From positions 1-34,338 of the forward strand of contig JAQUEZ010000059.1 of the NCBI GenBank assembly GCA_028684915.1: 34,338 nucleotides of DNA, written 5' to 3'. The number at the start of each line of letters is the position of its first letter. The first letter of the stretch is position 1. The position numbers and the translations under genes were made by a program. The stretch is from Desulfobulbus sp. (GTDB lineage: Bacteria; Desulfobacterota; Desulfobulbia; Desulfobulbales; Desulfobulbaceae). The notes beneath the pieces are model-generated. The model was given only the letters and a program-made list of their open reading frames with translations, did not search any database and was not told where the DNA came from. Shown piece after piece: positions 1-7,845 of this stretch.

Positions 1-765
1 ATTCGTGTTCTTGAGGATGAGGATCCGGGAATCGACTACAACGGGGATTTGATTGTCCTGGTAAACCAATTTAGTGCATCGGCCTCGGAAATTTTGGCAG
101 CAGCGCTTCAGGATTATGGAAGAGCTTTTGTCATCGGCGGCGCCCACACCCACGGTAAAGGGACGGTGCAGGCAATGATGGATCTCAATAGAAACCTGCC
201 CCTTTTCCAGCTTCAGCGGTATGAAGACCTGGGGGCGTTGAAGCTCACCATTCAAAAATTCTACCGTGTTAACGGTGGGTCAACCCAGTATAAAGGCGTT
301 GAACCGGATTTGGTGGTGCCTTCGATGTACGACTACCTGGAAACCGGTGAGAAGTACATGGATTATTCTCTCCCATGGGACCAGGTCAATGCGGTGGATT
401 TCAAGCCCTGGCATGGAGAGCACCTAGCCAAGGAACAGGCTGTGCAGCAGGGGGAGCGCTGGGTGGCTGCCAGTGAGACCTTTAGAAAGCTCAAGGAAGA
501 GACCGAAAAAGCCAAGATTCGCTCCAAACAAACCAATCTAACCGTTTGCCTGGACAGCATGTGGAAGGATCGCCAGGACTTGGAGGAAAACCGAAAGGAA
601 GCCAAAGCTGCAGGTCTGCTACCGGATGCAGATGAGGAGGGCGCTCCGCTGAAGGAAGAGAAGAAGCTCGACCAACTTGCCGCCACTGATCCCTATGTTC
701 AGGTTGCGTTGTATCTCCTTAAAGGTGGGGGACCATTGGCTCTCAGCGCACCATCGGCACCATAA
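1..765 (+). CDS. prc: Tail-specific periplasmic protease (S41 family, Prc/CtpA), 3' part only
   Basis: The reading frame is open from base 1, so the N-terminal half (signal peptide, PDZ domain) lies outside the window. The visible 254 residues begin inside the S41 serine-protease core. A SASASE motif carries the presumed nucleophile (about visible Ser27), and a GKGTVQ motif 26 residues later carries the general-base lysine (about Lys53). Together they form the Ser-Lys dyad of this family. The rest is a charged, helical C-terminal extension (about residues 110-240, rich in Lys/Glu) resembling the C-terminal domain of Prc proteins (DUF3340). These enzymes trim or degrade periplasmic and lipid-anchored proteins from their C termini. 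Assignment to the long Prc form rather than short CtpA rests on this extension. No signs of damage are visible. Confidence 0.9.
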   Translation: MRVLEDEDPGIDYNGDLIVLVNQFSASASEILAAALQDYGRAFVIGGAHTHGKGTVQAMMDLNRNLPLFQLQRYEDLGALKLTIQKFYRVNGGSTQYKGVEPDLVVPSMYDYLETGEKYMDYSLPWDQVNAVDFKPWHGEHLAKEQAVQQGERWVAASETFRKLKEETEKAKIRSKQTNLTVCLDSMWKDRQDLEENRKEAKAAGLLPDADEEGAPLKEEKKLDQLAATDPYVQVALYLLKGGGPLALSAPSAP

Positions 766-812
766 ATTTTTATCTTGAAACAAATCAGTAATCATGATAG
801 AGCATTTGGTGC

Positions 813-832
813 ATGAATCCTCATTCATTTTT
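813..832 (+). terminator. Possible weak AT-rich terminator after prc
   Basis: A perfect 6-bp inverted repeat (ATGAAT, loop CCTC, ATTCAT) at 813-828 runs into a short T stretch. The stem is AT-rich and short, so termination strength is doubtful. It is the only hairpin seen between prc and the next gene, and its position about 50 bases after the stop codon fits the end of the prc transcript. Confidence 0.3.
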
Positions 833-927
833 CATGGGTGAGAGATGTTTGATATACTGAAAGAATTGTGATTGCCGCCCTGGAAAATCATTCAGAAAAA
901 AACAGGGGCGGCTAAGATTTGGTACCT

Positions 928-1449
928 ATGGAACTTAAAGAAGCACTGGCTGGAAAAAAGAAGGCGATTCTCGCGTTATGGATTGAACGGACACTGGATA
1001 GCTACATCTCGCCGGGCTTCTTTAAAAAATCCACCGATCCTTTTGCCAATCCCGTTGGCAGTAATATTTCCAAGGGACTCACGCAGATTTTTGAGGGGCT
1101 CGTTGAAGGGAAAGGTGGGGAAGTGTATGCCAAACCGCTGGATCAGGTGGTGCGGATCAGAGCGGTGCAGGAGTTTACGCCAGCGCAGGCAATTGCACCG
1201 ATTCTGGAGTTGAAATGGGTGATCAAACAGATTTTTTCCGCAGATAAGGCGACGCAAGCCTTGCTCGGGGGACTGGATCATCTTGACTGCGAGATAGATC
1301 GCATTGCCTTGGCCGCTTTTGATATCTATAGCGAATGCCGTGAGCAACTGTACCGCAACCGGGTCGCCGAACTGAAGAGCGGCCGTTCGATTTTAACGGA
1401 TGCGGCTTGTCCGTCGGCCCTGCTCAAGGAGCAGTTAAAGGCCGAATAG
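928..1449 (+). CDS. RsbRD N-terminal-domain protein upstream of dsrMKJOP
   Basis: A 173-residue soluble, mostly helical protein. Its opening (MELKEALAGKKKAILALW) and the later YISPGFF, DPFANPVG and EFTPAQAIAPI stretches resemble the N-terminal domain of RsbR/RsbRD-type co-antagonists, which are sensory modules of the stressosome family. No STAS domain, transmembrane segment or DNA-binding motif follows, so it is a stand-alone sensory-type domain. Such small proteins are commonly found next to dsrMKJOP in sulfate reducers, which suggests a role in sensing or complex regulation; that role is inference. Start choice: ATG 928 gives the family-like N terminus. A TTG at 919 is better spaced from an AGGGG (904-908), so a three-residue longer form is possible. 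A possible -10 TATACT lies at 853-858, without a clear -35. Confidence 0.75.
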   Translation: MELKEALAGKKKAILALWIERTLDSYISPGFFKKSTDPFANPVGSNISKGLTQIFEGLVEGKGGEVYAKPLDQVVRIRAVQEFTPAQAIAPILELKWVIKQIFSADKATQALLGGLDHLDCEIDRIALAAFDIYSECREQLYRNRVAELKSGRSILTDAACPSALLKEQLKAE

Positions 1450-1476
1450 AGTACCGGGAATTGAGCGTGTGTGACC

Positions 1477-1521
1477 GCCGGATGGCTTCCAGGACGTCCC
1501 TGAAGTAAAATCCGGCTTTTT
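1477..1521 (+). terminator. Hairpin terminator or attenuator between the RsbRD gene and dsrM
   Basis: GCCGGAT (1477-1483) pairs perfectly with ATCCGGC (1510-1516), followed at once by TTTTT (1517-1521). The intervening bases hold a second nested stem (CTTC..AGG with CCT..GAAG). This is the form of a rho-independent terminator. It sits 50 bases upstream of dsrM, so either the RsbRD gene is a separate transcript or read-through into dsrMKJOP is controlled here. Confidence 0.65.
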
Positions 1522-1525
1522 ATCG

Positions 1526-1542
1526 TAACTTTTGAAAAGTTA
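1526..1542 (+). promoter_or_regulatory. 17-bp perfect palindrome upstream of dsrM, candidate operator
   Basis: TAACTTTTGAAAAGTTA is an 8-bp perfect inverted repeat around one central base, centred 39 bases before the dsrM start. It lies just after the terminator-like hairpin, where a dsrM promoter would be expected. It could be a dimeric regulator site or an mRNA hairpin. No confident -35/-10 pair is visible around it, although its second half includes TTGAAA. No regulator family is claimed. Confidence 0.4.
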
Positions 1543-1572
1543 TTGTTTAACTCGAATGCGAAGGAGTGATCG

Positions 1573-2586
1573 ATGAAGTACGCCTTCCCTTTGGCGGCAG
1601 TAATTGCCCTGGTGTTGATTGCGCTGATCGCGGTGCAGATACCGGGAATGCAATACCTCTTTGGTGTTGTCATCCCGTATCTCGCTATGGCGCTGTTCTT
1701 AGGCGGTTTTTGTTACCGGGTCATCCATTGGGCCAAATCGCCGGTACCTTTTAAAATTCCGACAACGTGCGGTCAGGGCTACTCACTGCCCTGGATCAAG
1801 TATGACAAGCTTGAGGCCCCCGTCAACACCGGACAGGTTGTTGCCCGGATGTTCCTTGAGATCTTCCTCTTTCGCTCGCTCTGGCGTAACACCAAGGCCA
1901 CGGTGTACGATGGGCCGAAATTGACCTACGAGTCAAGCAAATGGCTGTGGCTTTTTGGTATTCTGTTTCACTACAGTTTCTTGGTCATCGTCGTTCGCCA
2001 CATGCGCCTGTTCCTCGATCCGGTTCCGGGCATCGTTGCTCTGCTGGAGACAGGTGATTCGCTGCTGCAGATCGGTGCTCCGACCATGTACACCACCGAT
2101 GTCACTATCGTTCTCGCGCTGCTGTTCTTGCTTGGACGCCGTTTTTTCAATCCGCAGGTTCGCTATATTTCGCTGCTCAATGATTATTTCCCGCTGTTTT
2201 TGATCCTGAGTATCGCCTTCACCGGCATCCTGATGCGTTTTTTCCTCCGTACCAATGTCGACATCAATGCGATCAAACAACTGGCTGTGGGCTTGGTCAC
2301 CTTCTCCCCGACCATAGTCGCCGATATTAGTTCCCTGTTTTATGTCCACCTCTTTTTAGTGTGCACCCTGCTTGCGTACTTTCCTTTCAGCAAGCTTATG
2401 CATATGGGCGGCGTCTTCCTCAGCCCGACCCGAAACCTGGCAAACAATTCAAGAATGGTTCGCCACATCAACCCCTGGAACCCGGAGATCAAGCCGCATT
2501 CCTATGCTGGCTACGAGGATGAGTTCCGTGAGGACATGGTCGAGCAGGGCATACCGGTAGAGAAAGAGTTGCCTTCGCAAGGCTAA
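1573..2586 (+). CDS. dsrM: DsrM, membrane cytochrome b subunit of the DsrMKJOP complex
   Basis: A 337-residue integral membrane protein of the NarI-like cytochrome b family. It has two hydrophobic helices in the first 60 residues, a cytoplasmic stretch, then four more helices to about residue 285. Histidines in membrane segments (for example in FHYSFLVIVVRH and YVHLFLV...SKLMHMGG) are the expected haem b ligands. In the complex DsrM exchanges electrons with menaquinone and passes them to or from DsrK, on the way to DsrC trisulfide reduction in sulfate respiration. It starts at ATG 1573 behind AAGGAG (1561-1566). It is the first gene of the five-gene dsr operon, and its length is normal for the family. 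Confidence 0.95.
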   Translation: MKYAFPLAAVIALVLIALIAVQIPGMQYLFGVVIPYLAMALFLGGFCYRVIHWAKSPVPFKIPTTCGQGYSLPWIKYDKLEAPVNTGQVVARMFLEIFLFRSLWRNTKATVYDGPKLTYESSKWLWLFGILFHYSFLVIVVRHMRLFLDPVPGIVALLETGDSLLQIGAPTMYTTDVTIVLALLFLLGRRFFNPQVRYISLLNDYFPLFLILSIAFTGILMRFFLRTNVDINAIKQLAVGLVTFSPTIVADISSLFYVHLFLVCTLLAYFPFSKLMHMGGVFLSPTRNLANNSRMVRHINPWNPEIKPHSYAGYEDEFREDMVEQGIPVEKELPSQG

Positions 2587-2627
2587 TGACTAACGCTGGA
2601 TAACCTCAAGAGTATAAGGATAGAGCA

Positions 2628-4259
2628 ATGGCAGTGGTAAAGGTAGATGTGTTGGCACGGAGCGTTGCCGAGGGACCTTCGCTGATGACAGGCTCCATTC
2701 CAACCAAAGGATGGATGGATGTACCTGTTGTTTTCAAGCCTGGAAATTACGCTTACCCGGCGAAGAAGGAAGTTATTAAGTATTTGGATAGCCAGAAAGG
2801 CGTCAGCTTTCCGAATGCCCGTGACTGGAGCCCCGAAGATGACGATTGGAAACTTCCAGAGAATTGGAAAGAAATCATCCTTCAAGGGATTGCGGATCGA
2901 CTGGATCGGTTTCGCTCACTAAAGATTTTTATGGATTGTTGTGTCCGCTGCGGTGCTTGCGCGGACAAGTGCCACTTTTTCCTGGGCACCGGCGATCCCA
3001 AAAATATGCCGGTTCTGCGCGCGGAATTGCTGCGTTCGGTATATCGTCAGAATTTCACCCGCGCCGGTAAGATTCTCGGTAAGATGATCGGCGGACGTGA
3101 GATGACGGTCGGCGTCCTCAAAGAGTGGTTCATGTACGCCTATCAGTGTACAGAGTGTCGCCGTTGTTCGGTCTTCTGTCCGTACGGTATCGATACCGCT
3201 GAAATCACCATGATGTTGCGTGAGTTGCTGCATCTGGTCGGTATTGGTATCAACTGGGCCATGGAGCCGGTTGCCAACTCCAACCGGACCGGTAACCACA
3301 TGGGCCTCACCCCGCAGGCCTTTAAAGGTAACGTTGAATTCCTCTGTGAGGATATCGAAAACCTGACCGGTGTTAAGGTCAATCCGACCTTTAACCGTAA
3401 AGGTGCTGAGGTTCTCTTTGTCACTCCTTCGGCAGACGTTTTTGCCGAGCCCGGTATCTTTACCTGTATGGGGTACCTGCTGTTGTTCGAGGCCATAGGT
3501 CTGGATTACACCTGGTCAACCTATGCCTCCGAGGGTGGTAACTTCGGTCTCTTCACCTCCAACGAGATGATGAAGAAACTTAATGGGAAGATGTACGCCG
3601 AGGCCAAACGGCTTGGATCTCGCTGGATCCTTGGTGGAGAGTGCGGTCATATGTGGCGCGTACTCCACCAGTATATGGATACCATGAACGGACCGGCTGA
3701 CTTCCTCGAAGTACCTTGTTCGCCGATCACTGGAACGGTGTTTGACAACGCAGCTTCCACTAAGATGATTCATATCTCCGAATTTACCGCCGACCTGATC
3801 AAGAACGGTAAAATCAAACTCGACAAGAGCCGTAATGCTCATGTCAAGGCTACTTTTCACGATTCCTGTAACCCTGCACGGGCCATGGGGCTTCTTGAAG
3901 AGCCACGTTATGTCCTTGACCATGTCGTTGAGAACTGGGTCGAGATGCCGGAGAACACCATCCGTGAAAAAACCTTCTGCTGCGGTTCAGGTACAGCCCT
4001 GAACACTGACGAAATCATGGAACTCCGTATGCGTTCCGGTCTGCCTCGGGCCAATGCAGTGAAATACGTTCATGATAAACATGACGTCAATACTCTGGCC
4101 TGTGTTTGTGCGATCGACCGGGCAACGCTGACAACCCTCATGAATTACTGGGTGCCTGAAGTGCAGGTCGCCGGTTTGAGTGAGCTTGTCGGCAACGCTT
4201 TGGTGATTGAGGGTGAACAACGACAAGACCTGACCGAAGGGCTCAGGACCTTGGTTTAA
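2628..4259 (+). CDS. dsrK: DsrK, cytoplasmic iron-sulfur (HdrD-like) subunit of DsrMKJOP
   Basis: A 543-residue HdrD-like protein and the presumed catalytic subunit acting on DsrC trisulfide. Two ferredoxin-type [4Fe-4S] sites are visible: C105, C108, C111, C115 and C174, C177, C180, C184. The C-terminal half holds the CCG-type motifs HDSCNPAR and FCCGSG that bind the special catalytic [4Fe-4S] cluster in heterodisulfide reductase-like enzymes, plus a later CVCAID. No transmembrane segment is present, consistent with a cytoplasmic subunit docked on DsrM. An AAGGA precedes ATG 2628, and the gap to dsrM is 41 bases. All key cysteines are present, so it is expected to be functional. Confidence 0.96.
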   Translation: MAVVKVDVLARSVAEGPSLMTGSIPTKGWMDVPVVFKPGNYAYPAKKEVIKYLDSQKGVSFPNARDWSPEDDDWKLPENWKEIILQGIADRLDRFRSLKIFMDCCVRCGACADKCHFFLGTGDPKNMPVLRAELLRSVYRQNFTRAGKILGKMIGGREMTVGVLKEWFMYAYQCTECRRCSVFCPYGIDTAEITMMLRELLHLVGIGINWAMEPVANSNRTGNHMGLTPQAFKGNVEFLCEDIENLTGVKVNPTFNRKGAEVLFVTPSADVFAEPGIFTCMGYLLLFEAIGLDYTWSTYASEGGNFGLFTSNEMMKKLNGKMYAEAKRLGSRWILGGECGHMWRVLHQYMDTMNGPADFLEVPCSPITGTVFDNAASTKMIHISEFTADLIKNGKIKLDKSRNAHVKATFHDSCNPARAMGLLEEPRYVLDHVVENWVEMPENTIREKTFCCGSGTALNTDEIMELRMRSGLPRANAVKYVHDKHDVNTLACVCAIDRATLTTLMNYWVPEVQVAGLSELVGNALVIEGEQRQDLTEGLRTLV

Positions 4260-4286
4260 TAGACCGGCAGGAATGGAGGAAGAGCT

Positions 4287-4658
4287 ATGTATGATAGCGG
4301 TAAAATAATCCCGGGACTGATTATTTTTGTCCTGTTTATAACAATACCCATCTGGTACAACCGCGGCACAGCAGGCAACGTGCCCCAACCGGTGTTGCCC
4401 AAGGATGCTAAGAACTGTGTGCTGCCAGCCGCTGAAATTAGAGCAAATCACATGCAGTTGCTCAATGCCTGGCGTGATGATGTAATTCGTACTGGCGACC
4501 GGAGCACCTTCGAGATCGAAGGCAAGCAATATACCAAAAGCTTGATGCTCACCTGCATGAAGTGTCACACCAGCAAGAAGCAATTTTGCGACAAGTGCCA
4601 CGAATATGCCTCGGTTAAACCATACTGCTGGGATTGCCACCTGGCTCCTGTTGAGTGA
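4287..4658 (+). CDS. dsrJ: DsrJ, triheme cytochrome c subunit of DsrMKJOP
   Basis: A 123-residue protein with an N-terminal hydrophobic helix (about residues 8-24) that works as an export signal and membrane anchor. Three c-type haem sites follow: CMKCH (C90-H94), CDKCH (C101-H105) and CWDCH (C114-H118). A conserved-looking lone cysteine, C44 in KNCVLP, sits where studied DsrJ proteins have the unusual cysteine axial ligand of one haem. The protein is periplasmic and transfers electrons within the complex. A GGAGG about 8 bases upstream supports ATG 4287. The size is typical of the family. Confidence 0.95.
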   Translation: MYDSGKIIPGLIIFVLFITIPIWYNRGTAGNVPQPVLPKDAKNCVLPAAEIRANHMQLLNAWRDDVIRTGDRSTFEIEGKQYTKSLMLTCMKCHTSKKQFCDKCHEYASVKPYCWDCHLAPVE

Positions 4659-4681
4659 ACGGCTAAGGAGGAGAGAGACAG

Positions 4682-5524
4682 ATGGACACGAATAGACGAA
4701 ATTTCCTCAAGGTAGCCGGTATTTCCACACTGGCGGGCCTTGGAGGAACTGTAGTTGTTGATCGCCTGGTTGCAGGGGTCAATGTTGCGCATGCATCCAC
4801 CGAAGGTGGGCATGGTGTCGAGCATGCTGCCGCACTTGCAGCCACTGAAGGACACGGCGCTCCTGTCAATCCGAACGCAAAGCGGTACGGATTGGTTATC
4901 GATATTAAAAAATTCCAGCAGGATCCCAGCCTGGGCGAGAAAATCGTTCATGCCTGCAACTCAACTCATAATATTCCGCAGTTCACCGACAAGAAAGACG
5001 AAATCAAGTGGGTCTGGATGACCAACTATGAGAACGCCTTTCCCGAGAACGCGAATATTTATCGTGACGAGGCCACGGAAACGCATCAGTTGCCGATTAT
5101 GTGCAACCATTGCGACAACCCGCCCTGCGTTCGTGCCTGCCCGACCAAGGCCACCTTCCGCAACGACGACGGTTTGGTCCTGATGGATTACCATCGTTGC
5201 ATTGGTTGCCGTTTCTGTATGGCTGCTTGCCCCTACGGGAGCCGTTCTTTTAACTGGCGTGATCCTCGCCCGTTTGTCAAGGAACTCAACCGCGACTTCC
5301 CCACCCGTATGCGCGGTGTTGTCGAGAAGTGTACCTTTTGTGCACAACGTGTCGAGAGAGGTCAGTTGCCTGCATGTGTAGAGGCTTGCGGAGAAAGCAA
5401 AGCAATGGTCTTTGGCAATCTTAATGATCCTAACTCCGAGATTCGGAAAATCCTGAAAGAAAACCATACCATTCAGCGGAATCCTTCTCTCGGTACCTTA
5501 CCTTCTGTCTTCTACATCGTGTGA
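4682..5524 (+). CDS. dsrO: DsrO, Tat-exported periplasmic ferredoxin subunit of DsrMKJOP
   Basis: A 280-residue protein with a twin-arginine signal (RRNFLK at residues 5-10, then a hydrophobic stretch), so it is exported folded. The mature part is a four-cluster ferredoxin of the NrfC/HybA type. Visible cysteine groups include CNHCDNPPCVRACP, CIGCRFCMAACP and CTFCAQRVERGQLPACVEAC. It links periplasmic DsrJ with the membrane protein DsrP. It starts 23 bases after dsrJ behind an AAGGAGGAG and ends 7 bases before dsrP, consistent with one polycistronic mRNA. Confidence 0.95.
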   Translation: MDTNRRNFLKVAGISTLAGLGGTVVVDRLVAGVNVAHASTEGGHGVEHAAALAATEGHGAPVNPNAKRYGLVIDIKKFQQDPSLGEKIVHACNSTHNIPQFTDKKDEIKWVWMTNYENAFPENANIYRDEATETHQLPIMCNHCDNPPCVRACPTKATFRNDDGLVLMDYHRCIGCRFCMAACPYGSRSFNWRDPRPFVKELNRDFPTRMRGVVEKCTFCAQRVERGQLPACVEACGESKAMVFGNLNDPNSEIRKILKENHTIQRNPSLGTLPSVFYIV

Positions 5525-5531
5525 GGCCGCC

Positions 5532-6704
5532 ATGTTTGAAAAAGCATTAAAAGGAAACAATTATTACTGGATGTGGCTGGCCTTCCTCGGATTTTTCATC
5601 GCGGTGGCCGGTGTTTGCTATCTTCGGCAGTATTTTTATGGTCTCGGCTTGACCGGTATGAGCCGGGATATCTCTTGGGGACTGTATATTTCCCAGTTTA
5701 CCTTCCTCGTCGGCGTTGCCGCGGGAGGTGTTATGCTGGTACTCCCCTACTACATCCACAACTTCAAAGCTTTCGGTAAGATCACCATCCTCGGTGAATT
5801 CTTGGCCATCTCCGCGCTGTTGATGTGCCTGATGTTTATCATGGCCGACCTTGGTCAGCCGTTGCGTGGTCTGAACGTTATGTTCTACGCAACACCCCAT
5901 TCCATGCTGTTCTGGGATATGTGCGTACTCTGGGGCTACCTGTTACTGAACATTATCTGTGGGTGGGTTATCCTTACCGCCGAGCGGAAACAGGTTCATC
6001 CGCCGAAATGGATTTATTTCTTTGTCTACTTATCCATTCCATTTGCCTTCTCGATCCATACCGTCACCGCCATGCTGTACTGCGGTTTGCCTGGTCGTCA
6101 CTTTTGGCTTTCAGCCATCATTGCTCCCCGCTTTCTGGCATCGGCCTTTGCAGCCGGTCCTGCTCTCATCGTTGTTATGGCGATGATCCTCAAGCGTGTT
6201 GCCAATTTTGACGCCGGGAAAGAGGCAATTCAGAAGATGGTTACCATCATCATCTATGCAGCCATTGCCAACATGTTCTTTGTCGGATTGGAATTCTTCG
6301 TTGGATTCTATTCTGATATTCCTGGGCATAAGCATACCCTGCAGTACCTGTTCTTCGGCCTGGAGCATCACGGACATATTTACAACAACCTGGTTCCCTT
6401 TATGTGGGCCTTTGTTGTCCTGTTCGTTGTCGGTATGGCTTTGATCTGCTACCCGAAAACAAGAAAAGAAAGCGACCTTTGGCTCGGACTCGGTTGTCTC
6501 TCAATCTTCGTTTCTTTCTGGCTGGATAAAGGTATCGGCTTTGTTCTCGGTGGTTTCGTCCCTACGCCTGTGGACGAAATCGTTGAGTACTATCCGACTT
6601 TGAACGAACTTTTCATCACCATCGGTATCTGGGCGACAGGATTTTTTATCCTGACCATTCTCTACAAGATTGCCATCGATGTGGAGCACGAAATCGAAGC
6701 ATAG
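5532..6704 (+). CDS. dsrP: DsrP, NrfD-like quinone-interacting membrane subunit of DsrMKJOP
   Basis: A 390-residue protein of the NrfD/PsrC family, hydrophobic along its whole length with about ten transmembrane helices. It is the second quinone-interacting membrane subunit of the complex and pairs with ferredoxin DsrO. The gene lies directly behind dsrO. The start ATG 5532 has only a weak GAGG nearby, so translational coupling to dsrO is likely. It is the last gene of the operon; a strong terminator follows 23 bases after the stop. Confidence 0.95.
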   Translation: MFEKALKGNNYYWMWLAFLGFFIAVAGVCYLRQYFYGLGLTGMSRDISWGLYISQFTFLVGVAAGGVMLVLPYYIHNFKAFGKITILGEFLAISALLMCLMFIMADLGQPLRGLNVMFYATPHSMLFWDMCVLWGYLLLNIICGWVILTAERKQVHPPKWIYFFVYLSIPFAFSIHTVTAMLYCGLPGRHFWLSAIIAPRFLASAFAAGPALIVVMAMILKRVANFDAGKEAIQKMVTIIIYAAIANMFFVGLEFFVGFYSDIPGHKHTLQYLFFGLEHHGHIYNNLVPFMWAFVVLFVVGMALICYPKTRKESDLWLGLGCLSIFVSFWLDKGIGFVLGGFVPTPVDEIVEYYPTLNELFITIGIWATGFFILTILYKIAIDVEHEIEA

Positions 6705-6727
6705 TTTATTCGCTTCTGTTTTCTTCG

Positions 6728-6757
6728 AACCCCCGAGATTCTCGGGGGTTTTTTTTT
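6728..6757 (+). terminator. Rho-independent terminator of the dsr operon
   Basis: AACCCCCGAG pairs with CTCGGGGGTT across a three-base loop (ATT), immediately followed by an unbroken run of T. It is a 10-bp GC-rich stem with a classic U tract, 23 bases after dsrP. It closes the dsrMKJOP transcript. Confidence 0.92.
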
Positions 6758-6996
6758 GCCCTGTCTCCATACACCAAGGGCCTTTTCGCTGATTTGGTTC
6801 CTTTTCCGTGGTTTGGAGTCCGGTCAAGGGATGGCGTATCTGAGGGCTACACAGAAAATGGTGGCCTGCGCTAGTTCTTTCCGCACAAAGACACTGATCA
6901 AAGATTATACCCTGGGAAGGACAACGGTATACTGGCGTAACTGCAATGCTCTAAATCTCAGGCCTGGATCCCAAAAGAGAGGATCAGGTTGCAAGG

Positions 6997-7779
6997 CTAT
7001 CTTGCAAGACCGAGATAGAGTTGCCACAGAGTCAATATCTGTTCCTGCAACAGGACCCAGCTCATGGCGCCAAAGGCAAGGAAGGGGCCAAAGGGAATTC
7101 TTGTTTTACCACCCCGCCCTTGGCTGATCATAGCAATAATTCCAATGATGCTCCCCAATAGGGAACTGGCAAAAACAACATAGAGTAAACTCTGCCAGCC
7201 GAGAAAGGCACCAATCATGGCCAGGAGTTTGATGTCGCCGCCTCCCATGCCATCTCTTTTGGTCAGGGTATAATAGCCGAAGGCCACCAGATAGAGAATG
7301 CCGCCGCCAATCAGAATGCCAAGCCCGGATTGTTGCCAGGTGACCTGTTCGGTGAAAAACGAAACAAAAAAGCCCACGGCGATTCCGGGAAGGCTGAGGC
7401 GATCGGGAATTATTTGGTGATGGATGTCAATAAATATGATAACCAGCAGGGCAGCAAAAAATACAAACATAGCACAAAAATCAATGCTTACTCCAAAACG
7501 TTGCATGAGAAGTAATGAAAACACGGCCATGGCAGCCTCAACCAAGGGGTATTGCCAGGAAATCCGTTTTTTACAGTTTCGACATTTTCCTCTTAATAGC
7601 AGGTAGCTCAAGAGGGGGATGTTCTCCCACCAGGAGAGAGGATGGTTACATTGTGGGCAATGTGAGCCCGGAAAAACGATGGATGTATCTTTTTCCGGCA
7701 AACGGAGAATAACCACATTGAGAAACGAGCCGACCACCGCGCCGAAAAGCAGAGAAAAGACGGTCATGAGTGCATTCAT
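6997..7779 (-). CDS. pilD: Prepilin peptidase / N-methyltransferase (A24 family, PilD-like)
   Basis: A 260-residue polytopic membrane protein. The N-terminal part carries the zinc-binding double CxxC of full-length PilD (HCPQCNHPL and KCRNCKKR), found in enzymes that also methylate the mature pilin N terminus. The aspartate-protease motifs follow: FIDIHHQIIPDRLSLPG and GGGDIKLLAMIGAFLGW, each supplying one catalytic aspartate. It processes type IV pilins and type II secretion pseudopilins at the inner membrane. No pil or gsp genes are in the window, so it is a lone housekeeping copy. It is transcribed divergently from pyrK, with a 66-base gap. Confidence 0.92.
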   Translation of the reverse strand: MNALMTVFSLLFGAVVGSFLNVVILRLPEKDTSIVFPGSHCPQCNHPLSWWENIPLLSYLLLRGKCRNCKKRISWQYPLVEAAMAVFSLLLMQRFGVSIDFCAMFVFFAALLVIIFIDIHHQIIPDRLSLPGIAVGFFVSFFTEQVTWQQSGLGILIGGGILYLVAFGYYTLTKRDGMGGGDIKLLAMIGAFLGWQSLLYVVFASSLLGSIIGIIAMISQGRGGKTRIPFGPFLAFGAMSWVLLQEQILTLWQLYLGLAR

Positions 7780-7845
7780 ATTTTGTAACCAATTGTTGAT
7801 AAACCCATTTTTTCAATATCACCTGATATCTTTTTAGCGTTTTCC

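Noticed and set aside
6960..6990. Imperfect hairpin (CTGATCC/GGATCCAG on the minus strand) as terminator of the prepilin peptidase gene
   Set aside because: Bulged stem and no T tract.
6756..7127. Plus-strand open frame of 123 codons after the dsr terminator
   Set aside because: It begins inside the terminator T tract, has no ribosome binding site, overlaps the end of the prepilin peptidase gene and has no recognisable features.
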